DNA from: Ruegeria sp. HKCCSA071 | GTDB lineage: Bacteria; Pseudomonadota; Alphaproteobacteria; Rhodobacterales; Rhodobacteraceae | Reading direction: 5' to 3' | Assembly (NCBI RefSeq): GCF_017872555.1 | Contig: NZ_JAEDOX010000004.1 | Location: 124,001-188,000 of the forward strand | Length of the DNA stretch: 64,000 bases | Shown: in pieces, positions 54,116-62,792 of the stretch | How positions within the stretch are numbered: the first letter of the stretch is position 1 | How the letters are laid out: every line of letters begins with the position of its first letter | Made by a program: the position numbers and the translations under genes | Notes under the pieces: model-generated | Seen by the model: the letters and a program-made list of their open reading frames with translations, nothing else | Database searches by the model: none | Told to the model about the DNA's origin: nothing

Positions 54116-55081
54116 TCACACCAGCAATACTGTGATATAAAGCGCATAAAGGAAGGTCAGTACCAGACCCCAAACGCGAGAGATATCCTGCTTGAAAACA
54201 ACAAAGGGAACCAGAAGCAGCGAAGCGCCCAGCATGACCCAAAGGTCAAAATACAGGAAACCGGGATCAACCGGGATACGCCCGAACCAGGTTGCGATCC
54301 CGATAATGGCCAGAAGATTGAACATGTTCGATCCGATCACGTTGCCTAGGGCCACATCGGCCTGCCTGCGCAACGCGGCCATGACGGTTGTTGCCAGTTC
54401 GGGTAAAGACGTTCCGACCGCAATCAGGGTCAGACCGATAACCGTCTCACTGACACCATAGGTTCGGGCGATGACCGTCGCATTTTCCACCAGCAGGTGT
54501 GCCCCCATTGGAAGGCCGACAAGGCCTAGGATCAGGTAAACCGATACCTTCCAGTAAGGCATGTCAGGATCGGCTTCTTCTAGGCCTTCAAGGTCGTCGT
54601 CATCGGCACAGGCTTCCCCACAGGCCTTGCGGTGCGCCTTTGCTTCACGAAAGGCATTCATCAGAACCAGGCCCAAAGCCGCCAGCAGGATCAGGCCGCT
54701 GACGACGGTGAATGTTCCACAAAACGCCAACCCTATGAACAAGGCCGTCGCCATCAGCATGAAGGCATAGTTCCTACGGCTGTCGCACTCGCTGGTGTGG
54801 ATCGTTGCCAGCATCGCTGGAAGGCCAAGAACCAACAGGATGTTGGCCGTGTTTGATCCGACAACATTACCCAGCGCGATACCCGGTGCGTGTTCCTTGA
54901 CGGCGCTGATAGCAATCAGCAACTCGGGCGCGGACGTGCCGAAGGCCACAATCGTAAGGCTGACGATCAGAGCCGGGACACCTAAACGCAGGCTCAGGTT
55001 CACTGCGCCACGCACCAAGGCATCGCCTGCCAGCAACAGGATCAACAAGCCAAGACCAGACAGCAGCCACGTGGTGATCAA
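54116..55081 (-). CDS. Na+/Ca2+ exchanger family protein (YrbG-like)
   Basis: A 321-residue CaCA-family antiporter with two inverted repeats. Each carries the alpha motif: FGTSAPELLIA with GNVVGSNTANILL in the first, GTSLPELATTV with GNVIGSNMFNLLA in the second. About ten helices are visible. The central loop (about 150-170) is cysteine-containing and highly acidic (CADDDDLEGLEEADPD). Start is TTG in a TTGA overlap with the upstream zinc-ribbon gene, preceded by AAGGAGG. Confidence 0.92.
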   Translation of the reverse strand: MITTWLLSGLGLLILLLAGDALVRGAVNLSLRLGVPALIVSLTIVAFGTSAPELLIAISAVKEHAPGIALGNVVGSNTANILLVLGLPAMLATIHTSECDSRRNYAFMLMATALFIGLAFCGTFTVVSGLILLAALGLVLMNAFREAKAHRKACGEACADDDDLEGLEEADPDMPYWKVSVYLILGLVGLPMGAHLLVENATVIARTYGVSETVIGLTLIAVGTSLPELATTVMAALRRQADVALGNVIGSNMFNLLAIIGIATWFGRIPVDPGFLYFDLWVMLGASLLLVPFVVFKQDISRVWGLVLTFLYALYITVLLV

Positions 55082-55248
55082 GCCCGGCCTCCTTTTTCAC
55101 AGGTACAGGGGCCCTTTCCGATGCGATACCGACCGCATCGCGGACATTTTGCCGAGCTCAGCTTTTTCTGCCCGGGAAACCGCAACTTGCCGAACATTGC
55201 CAATACGCCCATAGCGATCAGAAAAAGAGTGACAGCCTTTACGATCAC
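55078..55248 (-). CDS. 56-residue membrane protein with C-terminal zinc ribbon
   Basis: GTG 55248 opens a 56-codon frame ending TGA at 55078. The N-terminal 20 residues form one transmembrane helix (VIVKAVTLFLIAMGVLAMFG), followed by KLRFPGQKKLSSAKC and a four-cysteine knuckle (CPRC at 35-38, CTC at 48-50) that should bind zinc on the cytoplasmic side. It starts one base after the S49 peptidase stop and overlaps the exchanger start by four bases, so it is embedded in the operon. I recall similar short proteins in roseobacters, without a known function. Confidence 0.78.
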   Translation of the reverse strand: MIVKAVTLFLIAMGVLAMFGKLRFPGQKKLSSAKCPRCGRYRIGKGPCTCEKGGRA

Positions 55249-55249
55249 G

Positions 55250-56047
55250 TCACAAACCGAAACGCGCGTAGGCTGCCCGCTCCTCTAATCCTGCAATAGC
55301 GTCCTGCGCCAGGTTGGCCCCAAACCGGGTCCAGATCGGTTTTTTCACGCCATAGCGGCGGAATTTGACCTTGTCACCGAAACGGTCCTGCATCTTTGGC
55401 TTCAGATGGGCGATGCCGTCGATCAGCCCCAGTTCCTGCGCGCGACGCGCCAGCCAGACCTCGCCCGTGAACAGATCCGCTTCCTGATTCAGCTTGTCCC
55501 CGCGCCGATCTTTGACATGCGCAATGAAATTCTCGTGGATATCACCCAACAACCCTTGCAGGCGGGCCACATCCTCTTTCTTTTCTGGTGAAAACGGGTC
55601 GAGCATGGACTTCGATTTCCCGGCGGTATGGACCCGCCGCTCAAACCCTTGCCGCGCCAGAAAGACATGCGCGCCAAATCCAGCCGAGATCACACCGATC
55701 GATCCCAGTACGGAATTGTTATCGGCCCAGATCTCATCCGCTGCGGCGGCCAGCCAATACCCACCGGATGCAGCGACGTCCTCGACAAAAGCGAAAACTG
55801 GCACGTTCAGTTCTTCTGATAAACTTCGAATGCGCGCACCGATCATTGAACTTTGGACAGGGGATCCGCCTGGTGAATTAATCTCAAGCGCCACGGCCGC
55901 AGGTTTTCCCTTGCGAAAGGCTTTCTCGAGAACCGGCGCCAGCGTGGCGTCGTTCAAGGACCCGCGCCCGGCCATTCCAATGGCTCCGGACAGGCGGACG
56001 ATGGCCACACAGGGGTGTTTTTTGACGAACGGCAGGCTGAGCTTCAT
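55250..56047 (-). CDS. S49-family peptidase (SppA/SohB-like)
   Basis: A 265-residue serine protease with VAIVRLSGAIG, LEINSPGGSPVQS, the nucleophile region VEDVAASGGYWLAAAADEI (Ser in ASGGY), SVLGSIGVI and the downstream Lys in GKSKSMLDPFSPE. This is the short, one-domain form of signal peptide peptidase-type enzymes. No clear signal or anchor is seen with ATG 56047; the frame is open to 56152. It is the first gene of an operon with the zinc-ribbon protein and the exchanger. Confidence 0.9.
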   Translation of the reverse strand: MKLSLPFVKKHPCVAIVRLSGAIGMAGRGSLNDATLAPVLEKAFRKGKPAAVALEINSPGGSPVQSSMIGARIRSLSEELNVPVFAFVEDVAASGGYWLAAAADEIWADNNSVLGSIGVISAGFGAHVFLARQGFERRVHTAGKSKSMLDPFSPEKKEDVARLQGLLGDIHENFIAHVKDRRGDKLNQEADLFTGEVWLARRAQELGLIDGIAHLKPKMQDRFGDKVKFRRYGVKKPIWTRFGANLAQDAIAGLEERAAYARFGL

Positions 56048-56161
56048 GGGTGCCGATGTAGAGTGCCGCCATCCCGTAAACAAGGGACTCTTCGAACCTT
56101 GAACGCGACGTGAACCAGATTCACACACTCGATGGGCAAAAATGCAACGCACCGGCGTGGG

Positions 56162-56923
56162 TTAGCTGCGAAGGCGCCAGCCGGTTTTGAAGATCCAGCC
56201 AATGACCGCCAGACACACCCCAGTAAAGGCTATGATGGCCAGCAAGCTCAGGGCAATGGGCACATCCGCAAGCCCGAAAAACGACCAGCGAAACCCCGAA
56301 ATCAGATAGACGACCGGATTGAACAACGTGATCGTCTGCCACAGAGGCGGCAGCATCGAGATTGAATAAAACGTACCGCCAAGGAAGATAAGTGGCGTGA
56401 CCACAAGCTGCGGCACCAATGACATCTGTTCAAAATTACTGGCCCATATCCCGATGATAAAACCCAGCAACGAGAAGCTGAGACATGACAGGATCAAGAA
56501 CGCCGCCATGGCAAAGGGGTGTTCGATCCGTATGTCGACGAAAAAGGTCGACGTGGCCAGAATGACCAACCCCACAAACAGCGCTTTGGTGGCCGCCGCA
56601 CCGACATACCCAATCACGATTTCGATAAAATTCACCGGCGCCGACAGCAGCTCGTAGATGGTGCCCAGAAACTTTGGGAAATAAATTCCGAAAGACGCGT
56701 TCGAGATCGACAGCATCACCACAGACAGCATGATCAGACCCGGCACGATGAACGCGCCGTAGGATACGCCCTCGACCTCTTGAATTCGACTGCCGATGGC
56801 GGTGCCAAACACCACGAAATACAGCGAAGTGGAAAGAACCGGTGACAGGAAGCTTTGCGCCAGGGTGCGAAAGAAGCGAGCCATTTCGAACCGGTAGATT
56901 GCAGCGATTGCGGTCCAGTTCAT
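56162..56923 (-). CDS. ABC-2 type transporter permease
   Basis: A 253-residue permease with six helices in the ABC-2 pattern ([67 protein letters not shown]). It is close in layout to YadH. With the ATP-binding protein, whose gene overlaps by four bases upstream, it forms an exporter of unknown substrate. Confidence 0.92.
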   Translation of the reverse strand: MNWTAIAAIYRFEMARFFRTLAQSFLSPVLSTSLYFVVFGTAIGSRIQEVEGVSYGAFIVPGLIMLSVVMLSISNASFGIYFPKFLGTIYELLSAPVNFIEIVIGYVGAAATKALFVGLVILATSTFFVDIRIEHPFAMAAFLILSCLSFSLLGFIIGIWASNFEQMSLVPQLVVTPLIFLGGTFYSISMLPPLWQTITLFNPVVYLISGFRWSFFGLADVPIALSLLAIIAFTGVCLAVIGWIFKTGWRLRS

Positions 56924-57849
56924 GCCGCCTCTCCGGATACCAGATTGACAAATATTTCTTCCAGGCTCGATTGCCGTGTCTGTACGTCGCGCAACACGAG
57001 TCCGGCCTGCGACACGTCATTCAACAGGGTCGTAATTCCTGTGCGATCCGCATGGGTATCGTATGTATAGATCAGGCTATCCCCCGCGCCATTGAGGGTC
57101 AAATTGTGGCTGGCCAAACCACCGGGAATCTTGGCGATTGGCTCGGTGAGCATGACGACAATCTGCTTTTTGCCCATCTGCGCCATAAGCGTGTCTTTGT
57201 CCTGCACCAAAAGCAACTCACCCTTGTCGATGACGCCGACGCGATCCGCGATGGCTTCTGCCTCTTCGATATAGTGGGTGGTCAGAATGATGGTGACACC
57301 GTCCCGTTTCAGCTCGGCCACGATTTCCCACATATCCTTGCGCAGCTCGACATCCACACCTGCCGTCGGTTCATCCAGAAACAAAACACGTGGTTCATGC
57401 GCCAGAGCCTTGGCGATCAGCACACGGCGTTTCATGCCGCCCGACAACTCCTTGATGGGGTTCTTGCGCTTGTCCAATAGCGAGAGCTTGCGCAGAATGT
57501 CCTCGATCCGGGCGTTGTCTTTGCCCAGCCCAAACAACCCGCGTGACAGCCGAACTGTGTTCCAGACCTTTTCAAACGGTTCCAGCGCGATCTCTTGCGG
57601 GACAAGCCCGATCATCCTGCGCGCTGCGCGATAGTCCGACTGAATGTCGTGCCCGCCGACTGAGACCGTGCCGGATGTTGGCGTGGTTATTCCACAGATC
57701 GTCGAGATCAGAGTGGTTTTTCCCGCCCCATTCGGCCCCAGAAGCGCAAGAATTTCGCCTTCTTCAATGTCCAGAGACACACCTTTCAGCGCCTCGAACC
57801 CGTCGGCGTAGGATTTGCGCAGATCTCTGATGGATAAAATGGTCGTCAT
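56920..57849 (-). CDS. ABC-2 type transporter ATP-binding protein
   Basis: A 309-residue ATPase: Walker [11 protein letters not shown]-loop VPQEIAL, signature [15 protein letters not shown], Walker [13 protein letters not shown] and switch His in [10 protein letters not shown]; the C-terminal 80 residues are the extension of YadG-type ATPases. ATG 57849 has GGGGAG upstream; the frame is open to 57960. It pairs with the overlapping permease. Confidence 0.94.
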   Translation of the reverse strand: MTTILSIRDLRKSYADGFEALKGVSLDIEEGEILALLGPNGAGKTTLISTICGITTPTSGTVSVGGHDIQSDYRAARRMIGLVPQEIALEPFEKVWNTVRLSRGLFGLGKDNARIEDILRKLSLLDKRKNPIKELSGGMKRRVLIAKALAHEPRVLFLDEPTAGVDVELRKDMWEIVAELKRDGVTIILTTHYIEEAEAIADRVGVIDKGELLLVQDKDTLMAQMGKKQIVVMLTEPIAKIPGGLASHNLTLNGAGDSLIYTYDTHADRTGITTLLNDVSQAGLVLRDVQTRQSSLEEIFVNLVSGEAA

Positions 57850-58019
57850 ATCCGCTCCCCGTTCTGGCCCAAACCCTATCGCCCCGAACACAGGGATAAC
57901 AGGCCCATTCCGCACCATGTGATGAACAACTGCCAAAAGGAAGACCGCCCGCGCCAGCAATCATCCGGCTTGCAATCCCGACACCAGCCAGCAAACTCTG
58001 CCGGGAACGGAGGGCCCTG

Positions 58020-59108
58020 ATGCTGAACGGAATACGTGTTGTCGAACTTGAAGGTCTGGGTCCCGGCCCGTTTGGAGCTATGTTTCTGGCAGATCTGGGC
58101 GCTGACGTGATAACAATCCATCGCAAAGGGGGCGCCGCGACACCGGGTATGCCGGAACGTTCCCTGCTGGATCGTGGCAAAAGATCCATCGCACTTGATC
58201 TGAAGAACGCCAATGATCTGGAGACCGCGCTTCGCCTGATCGACACAGCCGATGCGCTGATCGAAGGATTCCGTCCCGGTGTGATGGAAAAACTGGGGCT
58301 CGGGCCCGATGTCTGCCTGACCCGCAATCCAAAACTGGTCTACGGGCGCATGACGGGCTGGGGGCAGGATAGCCCGCTGGCCGACACGGCGGGGCATGAC
58401 CTGAATTACATCGCCCTGTCCGGAGCGCTCTGGTATGCCTCACACCCCGGCCATGCACCGCAGACCCCGCCAACGTTGGTGGGTGATATCGGCGGTGGGG
58501 CCATGTATCTTGTGGCAGGCGTTCTGGCGGGACTGATCAATGCACAGCGCACTGGCACAGGTACTGTCGTTGACGCGGCAATCTATGACGGCTCGGCCCA
58601 TATGATGAACCTGTTGATGACAATGCGCCAAACCGGCAACCTGTCTGAAACCCGGGGTCAAAGCCTGTTGGACGGTCCCCACTGGTGCAGCACCTACGCC
58701 TGCGCCTGCGGCGGCTACATTTCCGTGCAATGCCTCGAACCAAAATTCTACATGCAATTTCTGAACTTACTGGGCCTCACAAACGATACCGAGTTTCAGC
58801 GGCAATACGACCGTGATCTGTGGCCTTCGCTTTCACGCCGTCTAACCGACATCTTCGCCAGTCAACCGCGCGACCATTGGGAGGCCCTGTTTCGCGGAAC
58901 AGATGCCTGCGTTGCTCCTGTTCTCAGCCCGGACGAAGCCCGCTCACACCCGATGAACCTCCGTCGCAACAGCTGGCAGGACATTGACGGTGCATTTCAG
59001 GCCGCCGCCGCCCCACGGTTTTCAGGCCATGACTGGACCCCGAAACCCAGCCCCATGCGCGGCGAGCATACTAAAGAGATCCTCGCAGAGCTCGACAGCC
59101 TGAGCTGA
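58020..59108 (+). CDS. CaiB/BaiF family III CoA transferase, alpha-methylacyl-CoA racemase-like
   Basis: A 362-residue family III protein: LNGIRVVELEGLGPGPFGAMFLADLGADVI, DRGKRSIALDLK, EGFRPGVMEKLGLGPDV, GHDLNYIALSGAL and VGDIGGGAMYLVAGVLA. The GHDLNY His and GDIGGG Asp match the catalytic residues of alpha-methylacyl-CoA racemase, so racemisation of 2-methyl-branched acyl-CoAs is more likely than CoA transfer. Monocistronic; it is divergent from the ABC transporter and ends before tandem hairpins. Confidence 0.88.
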   Translation: MLNGIRVVELEGLGPGPFGAMFLADLGADVITIHRKGGAATPGMPERSLLDRGKRSIALDLKNANDLETALRLIDTADALIEGFRPGVMEKLGLGPDVCLTRNPKLVYGRMTGWGQDSPLADTAGHDLNYIALSGALWYASHPGHAPQTPPTLVGDIGGGAMYLVAGVLAGLINAQRTGTGTVVDAAIYDGSAHMMNLLMTMRQTGNLSETRGQSLLDGPHWCSTYACACGGYISVQCLEPKFYMQFLNLLGLTNDTEFQRQYDRDLWPSLSRRLTDIFASQPRDHWEALFRGTDACVAPVLSPDEARSHPMNLRRNSWQDIDGAFQAAAAPRFSGHDWTPKPSPMRGEHTKEILAELDSLS

Positions 59109-59147
59109 TCCGCACTTCATCTGGCCCAAAATATCCCGGGGGATGAA

Positions 59148-59181
59148 TTGGCCGCAGGCCAAGAAGGGGGCTGGCCCCCTT
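59148..59181. terminator. tandem hairpins between convergent genes
   Basis: TTGGCC-GCA-GGCCAA (59148-59162) is followed directly by AAGGGGG-CTGG-CCCCCTT (59164-59181) and then TTAATC. Upstream is CCCGGGGGATG. The arrangement resembles an intergenic element I remember from many Rhodobacterales genomes. It lies between the CoA-transferase-like gene and hemE stops. Confidence 0.6.
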
Positions 59182-59189
59182 TAATCTGC

Positions 59190-60224
59190 TTAGCGCGCGC
59201 GCACCGTATCGATCATCAACTGAACATTCTCAGGATCGGCATCCGGCGTGATCCCATGACCCAGGTTGAAGATGTGCGGCCCCTTAGAGAACGCCTCGAC
59301 AATCCGCCGCGTTTCGTCCACCAGAGCCTGCCCACCGGTCACCATATGCGACGAGGCCAGGTTTCCCTGTACACAACCCTCAATCTGTACATGTCTGGCG
59401 GCCCAATCGGGCGACACCGAGTTGTCCAGCGCGACGCAATCCACGCCAGTCGTCTTGGCAAATCCAATATACCCCTCCCCCGCCTCGCGCGGGAAACCAA
59501 TCACCGGAATACCCGGGTGACGCTCCTTGATGGACTGCGTAATCACACGGCATGGTTCCACAGCGTATTTGCGAAACGCCTCACCTTTCAGGGAACCCGC
59601 CCAGCTGTCAAAAATCTTGACCACCTCAGCCCCGGCGTCGATCTGAGCCGACAGATACTCGATTGTTGCGGCCGTGATGCGATCCAGCAGCGCCTCGAAT
59701 AAAACAGTATCGCTTTCTCGAAGAGCGTGAGCTGGTCCCTGATCGGGTGTTCCACGCCCGGCGATCATATAGGTCGCAACCGTCCATGGCGCGCCGGCGA
59801 ACCCGATCAGCGTGGTCTCAGACGGCAATTCTCGCGACAGGATCCGAACCGTTTCATAAACGGGCGACAAAGTCTCATGAATTGCGTCAATCGGCTTCAA
59901 CGCATCAAACTCCGCGTGCCGCGTGATGGTCGACAAACGTGGGCCTTCGCCGGTCACAAACCATAAATCCGCACCCAGCGCCTGCGGCACCAGCAGGATA
60001 TCGGCAAACAGGATCGCAGCATCAAACCCATAGCGCCGGATTGGCTGCAATGTGACTTCGGCGGCCAGTTCCGGGTTATAGCATAAAGACAGAAAGTCCC
60101 CGGCCTGGGCACGGGTAGCCCGGTATTCCGGCAGATACCGGCCCGCCTGGCGCATCATCCAGATTGGCGGCACATCCTGTACTTCACCCGCCAGCGCCCG
60201 CAGCAGTTTCTTTGTCTCGGCCAT
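59190..60224 (-). CDS. hemE: uroporphyrinogen decarboxylase
   Basis: A 344-residue enzyme converting uroporphyrinogen III to coproporphyrinogen III in heme synthesis. Family motifs [17 protein letters not shown], the [14 protein letters not shown] metal-free active region with its Asp, [14 protein letters not shown] and [13 protein letters not shown] are present. It is divergent from hemC with 106 bases between starts, so two heme genes share one control region. Confidence 0.96.
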   Translation of the reverse strand: MAETKKLLRALAGEVQDVPPIWMMRQAGRYLPEYRATRAQAGDFLSLCYNPELAAEVTLQPIRRYGFDAAILFADILLVPQALGADLWFVTGEGPRLSTITRHAEFDALKPIDAIHETLSPVYETVRILSRELPSETTLIGFAGAPWTVATYMIAGRGTPDQGPAHALRESDTVLFEALLDRITAATIEYLSAQIDAGAEVVKIFDSWAGSLKGEAFRKYAVEPCRVITQSIKERHPGIPVIGFPREAGEGYIGFAKTTGVDCVALDNSVSPDWAARHVQIEGCVQGNLASSHMVTGGQALVDETRRIVEAFSKGPHIFNLGHGITPDADPENVQLMIDTVRAR

Positions 60225-60330
60225 TTTCGCCCCCAGTATTCCGGTTTTGGCAACGGGTCGTCCTTCGGCGGCAATTTGTCAAGCTCAGCCCCCATTGTCA
60301 GGGCAATGTGACGCGACTAAAGCTGTGCAC

Positions 60331-61296
60331 ATGACTTTGACCCTGCCCACCCCCGCATCGCCCCTCAGAATTGGCACCCGTGGTTCACCGCTGGCATTGG
60401 CTCAGGCCTATGAAACCCGCCAGCGCCTGAGCGATGCGTTTGATCTACCCGAAGCGGCCTTTGAAATCGTCGTGATCAAGACAACTGGCGATAATCGCGC
60501 TATGATCGACGCGGATCGTCCCCTGAAGGAAATCGGCAACAAGGGCCTGTTCACCAAGGAAATCGAAGAGGCGATGTTGCGCGCCGAAATCGATATCGCC
60601 GTGCATTCAACGAAAGACATGCCTGTTGAGCAGCCCGAAGGGCTGGTTCTGGACACATTCCTTCCGCGCGAGGATGTGCGTGACGCTTTCATCTCGCCGC
60701 GCCTTAACTCGATCCACGATCTGCCTGAAGGGGCCGTCGTGGGCACCTCGTCTTTGCGGCGCCGGGCACAGCTGCTGAGCCGGCGGCCGGACCTGAAAGT
60801 GGTCGAGTTTCGCGGGAACGTGCAGACGCGGCTGAAAAAGCTGGAAGCCGGTGTCGCGGATTGCACTTTTCTGGCCATGGCTGGCATTCGCCGTCTGGGC
60901 ATGGACGAGATTCCAGCCAGCGCCATTTCTCCGGATGACATGCTGCCTGCGATTGCACAGGGTACCATTGGCATCGAACGGCGCAGCAACGACATGCGCG
61001 CGGCTGAAATGCTTGAAGCGATTCATCACGCGGAAACAGGATGGCGGCTGGCCGCTGAACGCACTCTGCTGGCCGCGCTGGACGGATCTTGCGAAACTCC
61101 GATCGCTGGTCTGGCAGAACTGGACGGAGACAACTTAAGGCTGCGCGGCGAAGTCCTGCGCCCAGATGGATCGGAAACCGTGAACAGAGATGTGACCGGT
61201 TCCGTCAAAGACGGGCCGGAAATGGCCCGCGCGATGGCGGCAGACCTGTTGGAACAGGCAGGTCCGGGTTTTTTCGATTGGAAAAATTCAAATTAA
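60331..61296 (+). CDS. hemC: hydroxymethylbilane synthase (porphobilinogen deaminase)
   Basis: A 321-residue enzyme that polymerises porphobilinogen to hydroxymethylbilane. LRIGTRGSPLALAQA, KTTGD, GLFTKEIE, AVHSTKDMP, GTSSLRRRAQL and Cys254 in DGSCETPIAG (dipyrromethane cofactor attachment) are all present. The frame is open to 60247, but ATG 60331 begins the family-like sequence. It is divergent from hemE and followed by a long inverted repeat and terminator. Confidence 0.96.
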   Translation: MTLTLPTPASPLRIGTRGSPLALAQAYETRQRLSDAFDLPEAAFEIVVIKTTGDNRAMIDADRPLKEIGNKGLFTKEIEEAMLRAEIDIAVHSTKDMPVEQPEGLVLDTFLPREDVRDAFISPRLNSIHDLPEGAVVGTSSLRRRAQLLSRRPDLKVVEFRGNVQTRLKKLEAGVADCTFLAMAGIRRLGMDEIPASAISPDDMLPAIAQGTIGIERRSNDMRAAEMLEAIHHAETGWRLAAERTLLAALDGSCETPIAGLAELDGDNLRLRGEVLRPDGSETVNRDVTGSVKDGPEMARAMAADLLEQAGPGFFDWKNSN

Positions 61297-61365
61297 TTTA
61301 AGGCAGTGTGAACTTGATCACTGTGACCGCCGAGATTCTCGGGCATTAAAGTGACATACCGATGA

Positions 61366-61458
61366 GGAAGTCGGGTCAGTCTCGAAAGTATCGAAAAGTT
61401 TTCAGATTGCCGGTGATTTAATCAGTATTCGAGGGGGCGAGGCTGACCCCCGACTTCC
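61366..61458 (+). repeat. long inverted repeat in hemC 3' region, possible structured RNA
   Basis: Bases 61366-61384 (GGAAGTCGGGTCAGTCTCG) pair with 61438-61458 along 19 positions, with one two-base bulge and one G-T pair. The 53-base loop contains TTCGAG (61428-61433), complementary to CTCGAA (61381-61386) at the end of the first arm, so an alternative fold exists. No gene is seen in it. A perfect terminator follows within 10 bases, so a small RNA or hemC 3'-end structure is possible. Confidence 0.55.
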
Positions 61459-61466
61459 AAAGGTAG

Positions 61467-61496
61467 CGGGTCGCTGTTGAACTCAACAGCGACCCG
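61467..61496. terminator. terminator between hemC and aminotransferase gene
   Basis: Perfect 13-base stem CGGGTCGCTGTTG / CAACAGCGACCCG with loop AACT, followed by TTTACGTTGT. It lies between convergent genes and can serve both. Confidence 0.82.
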
Positions 61497-61519
61497 TTTA
61501 CGTTGTATACATCCAACCT

Positions 61520-62791
61520 TCAGGAAATCGCATCAACTGCGTGACGGACGGCGATGCGTGTCTGTTCCAGATCCGCATCGGTGATCGCCAGCGACGGATA
61601 AAGCTTGCCCGGAGACTTAAAGATTCCATGAGCGCGCAGCACCGCATTATAAGTGGCGTTACGCTGTGGATCATCATGGTTTGCGCTGCGATAGTCACGA
61701 CATTCGGCGTTGGTGAAATAGATGTCAAACAAAGTCTCGTCACCGCATATCCGATGCGCAATACCCGCTTCATTCAAGGCGTCGGTCTGAATCTGCTGCA
61801 AGTGTTTTCCAATTGCGCGCAAACGCTCGTACGCGCTATCACGCCGCAGAATCTCCATCGTCTTAAGCCCTGCAACCGAGGCGACCGGATTCCCTGATAG
61901 GGTCCCCAACTGCATCAGCCAACCTTCTTCCCCGACCTTCGATTTATCGAAATGCTTCATGATCTCGACGCTGGCACCGAGCGCAGCCAGAGGGAAGCCA
62001 CCGCCCGTGATCTTACCCAAAGTGCAGATATCCGGTGTGACCCCGTATCGTTCCTGCGCCCCGCCATAAGCCAGCCGGAATCCGGTGACGATCTCATCAA
62101 AGATCAGCAACACACCATGTTGATCACACAAGCCTCGAAGGCCTTGCAAATATCCCGGCATTGGCGGAACGATCCGTTGCAAAGGCTCGGCCATAATCGC
62201 GGCAACGTCGTCATTTTCCTCCAGCAAAGCAGCGACGGCTTCCAGATCGTTAAAGGGCGCGATCAGCATCTGCTCGGCCACGCTGTCGGGGATACCGGCG
62301 CTGTCGGGAACAGCCTGTGGGAAATTGACCCTGCAGCTTGGCGCAAGGCTCATCTGCGCCTCGGCGCTCATACCGTGGTAACCGCCTTCAAACTTCAGAA
62401 TCTTGCTGCGCCCGGTATAAGCCCGCGCCAAGCGAATCGCATACATGTCGGCTTCGCCGCCTGACGCGACAAAGCGCACCTGCTCGCAGCAGGGAACGGC
62501 GTCTATAATGGCCTCGGCCAATTCGATGCCCTTGCTGTTGTTTGCAAAAAACGTCATCCCTTTTGGCAACTGTTCCAATACGGCTTCCATCACCTCGGGG
62601 TGGCCATGGCCCAGCAGCATCGGACCCGACCCTATCAGGTAATCGACATATTCGTTGCCGTCCTCGTCCCAGACACGGCTGCCTTCACCACGGGCGATGA
62701 TGATGCCCGGATCGAAGTTGCCGAAACCGCCAGCTGGCAGAACCTCTTTTGCGCGTGCTATCCACTCGGACTGTGTCTGGATCTTCAGCAT
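61520..62791 (-). CDS. class III aminotransferase, glutamate-1-semialdehyde aminomutase-like
   Basis: A 423-residue PLP enzyme of aminotransferase class III: VWDEDGNEYVDYLIGSGPMLLGHGHP, FVASGGEADMYAIRLARAYTGR, KFEGGYHG, LLIFDEIVTGFR and the Schiff-base Lys in LGKITGGGFPLAALG. The layout is like glutamate-1-semialdehyde aminomutase, but the context (two enolase-superfamily enzymes directly upstream) points to catabolism rather than heme synthesis despite nearby hem genes. ATG 62791 starts one base after the upstream stop. Confidence 0.9.
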   Translation of the reverse strand: MLKIQTQSEWIARAKEVLPAGGFGNFDPGIIIARGEGSRVWDEDGNEYVDYLIGSGPMLLGHGHPEVMEAVLEQLPKGMTFFANNSKGIELAEAIIDAVPCCEQVRFVASGGEADMYAIRLARAYTGRSKILKFEGGYHGMSAEAQMSLAPSCRVNFPQAVPDSAGIPDSVAEQMLIAPFNDLEAVAALLEENDDVAAIMAEPLQRIVPPMPGYLQGLRGLCDQHGVLLIFDEIVTGFRLAYGGAQERYGVTPDICTLGKITGGGFPLAALGASVEIMKHFDKSKVGEEGWLMQLGTLSGNPVASVAGLKTMEILRRDSAYERLRAIGKHLQQIQTDALNEAGIAHRICGDETLFDIYFTNAECRDYRSANHDDPQRNATYNAVLRAHGIFKSPGKLYPSLAITDADLEQTRIAVRHAVDAIS

Positions 62792-62792
62792 C

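Noticed and set aside
60225-60330. Possible replication origin next to hemE, as in Caulobacter
   Set aside because: The hemE-hemC gap is only 106 bases, not AT-rich, and contains no DnaA-box matches.
61520-62791. hemL (glutamate-1-semialdehyde aminomutase) for heme synthesis
   Set aside because: The enzyme is class III and similar in layout, but alphaproteobacteria normally make 5-aminolevulinate by HemA, and the operon partners are enolase-type catabolic enzymes.
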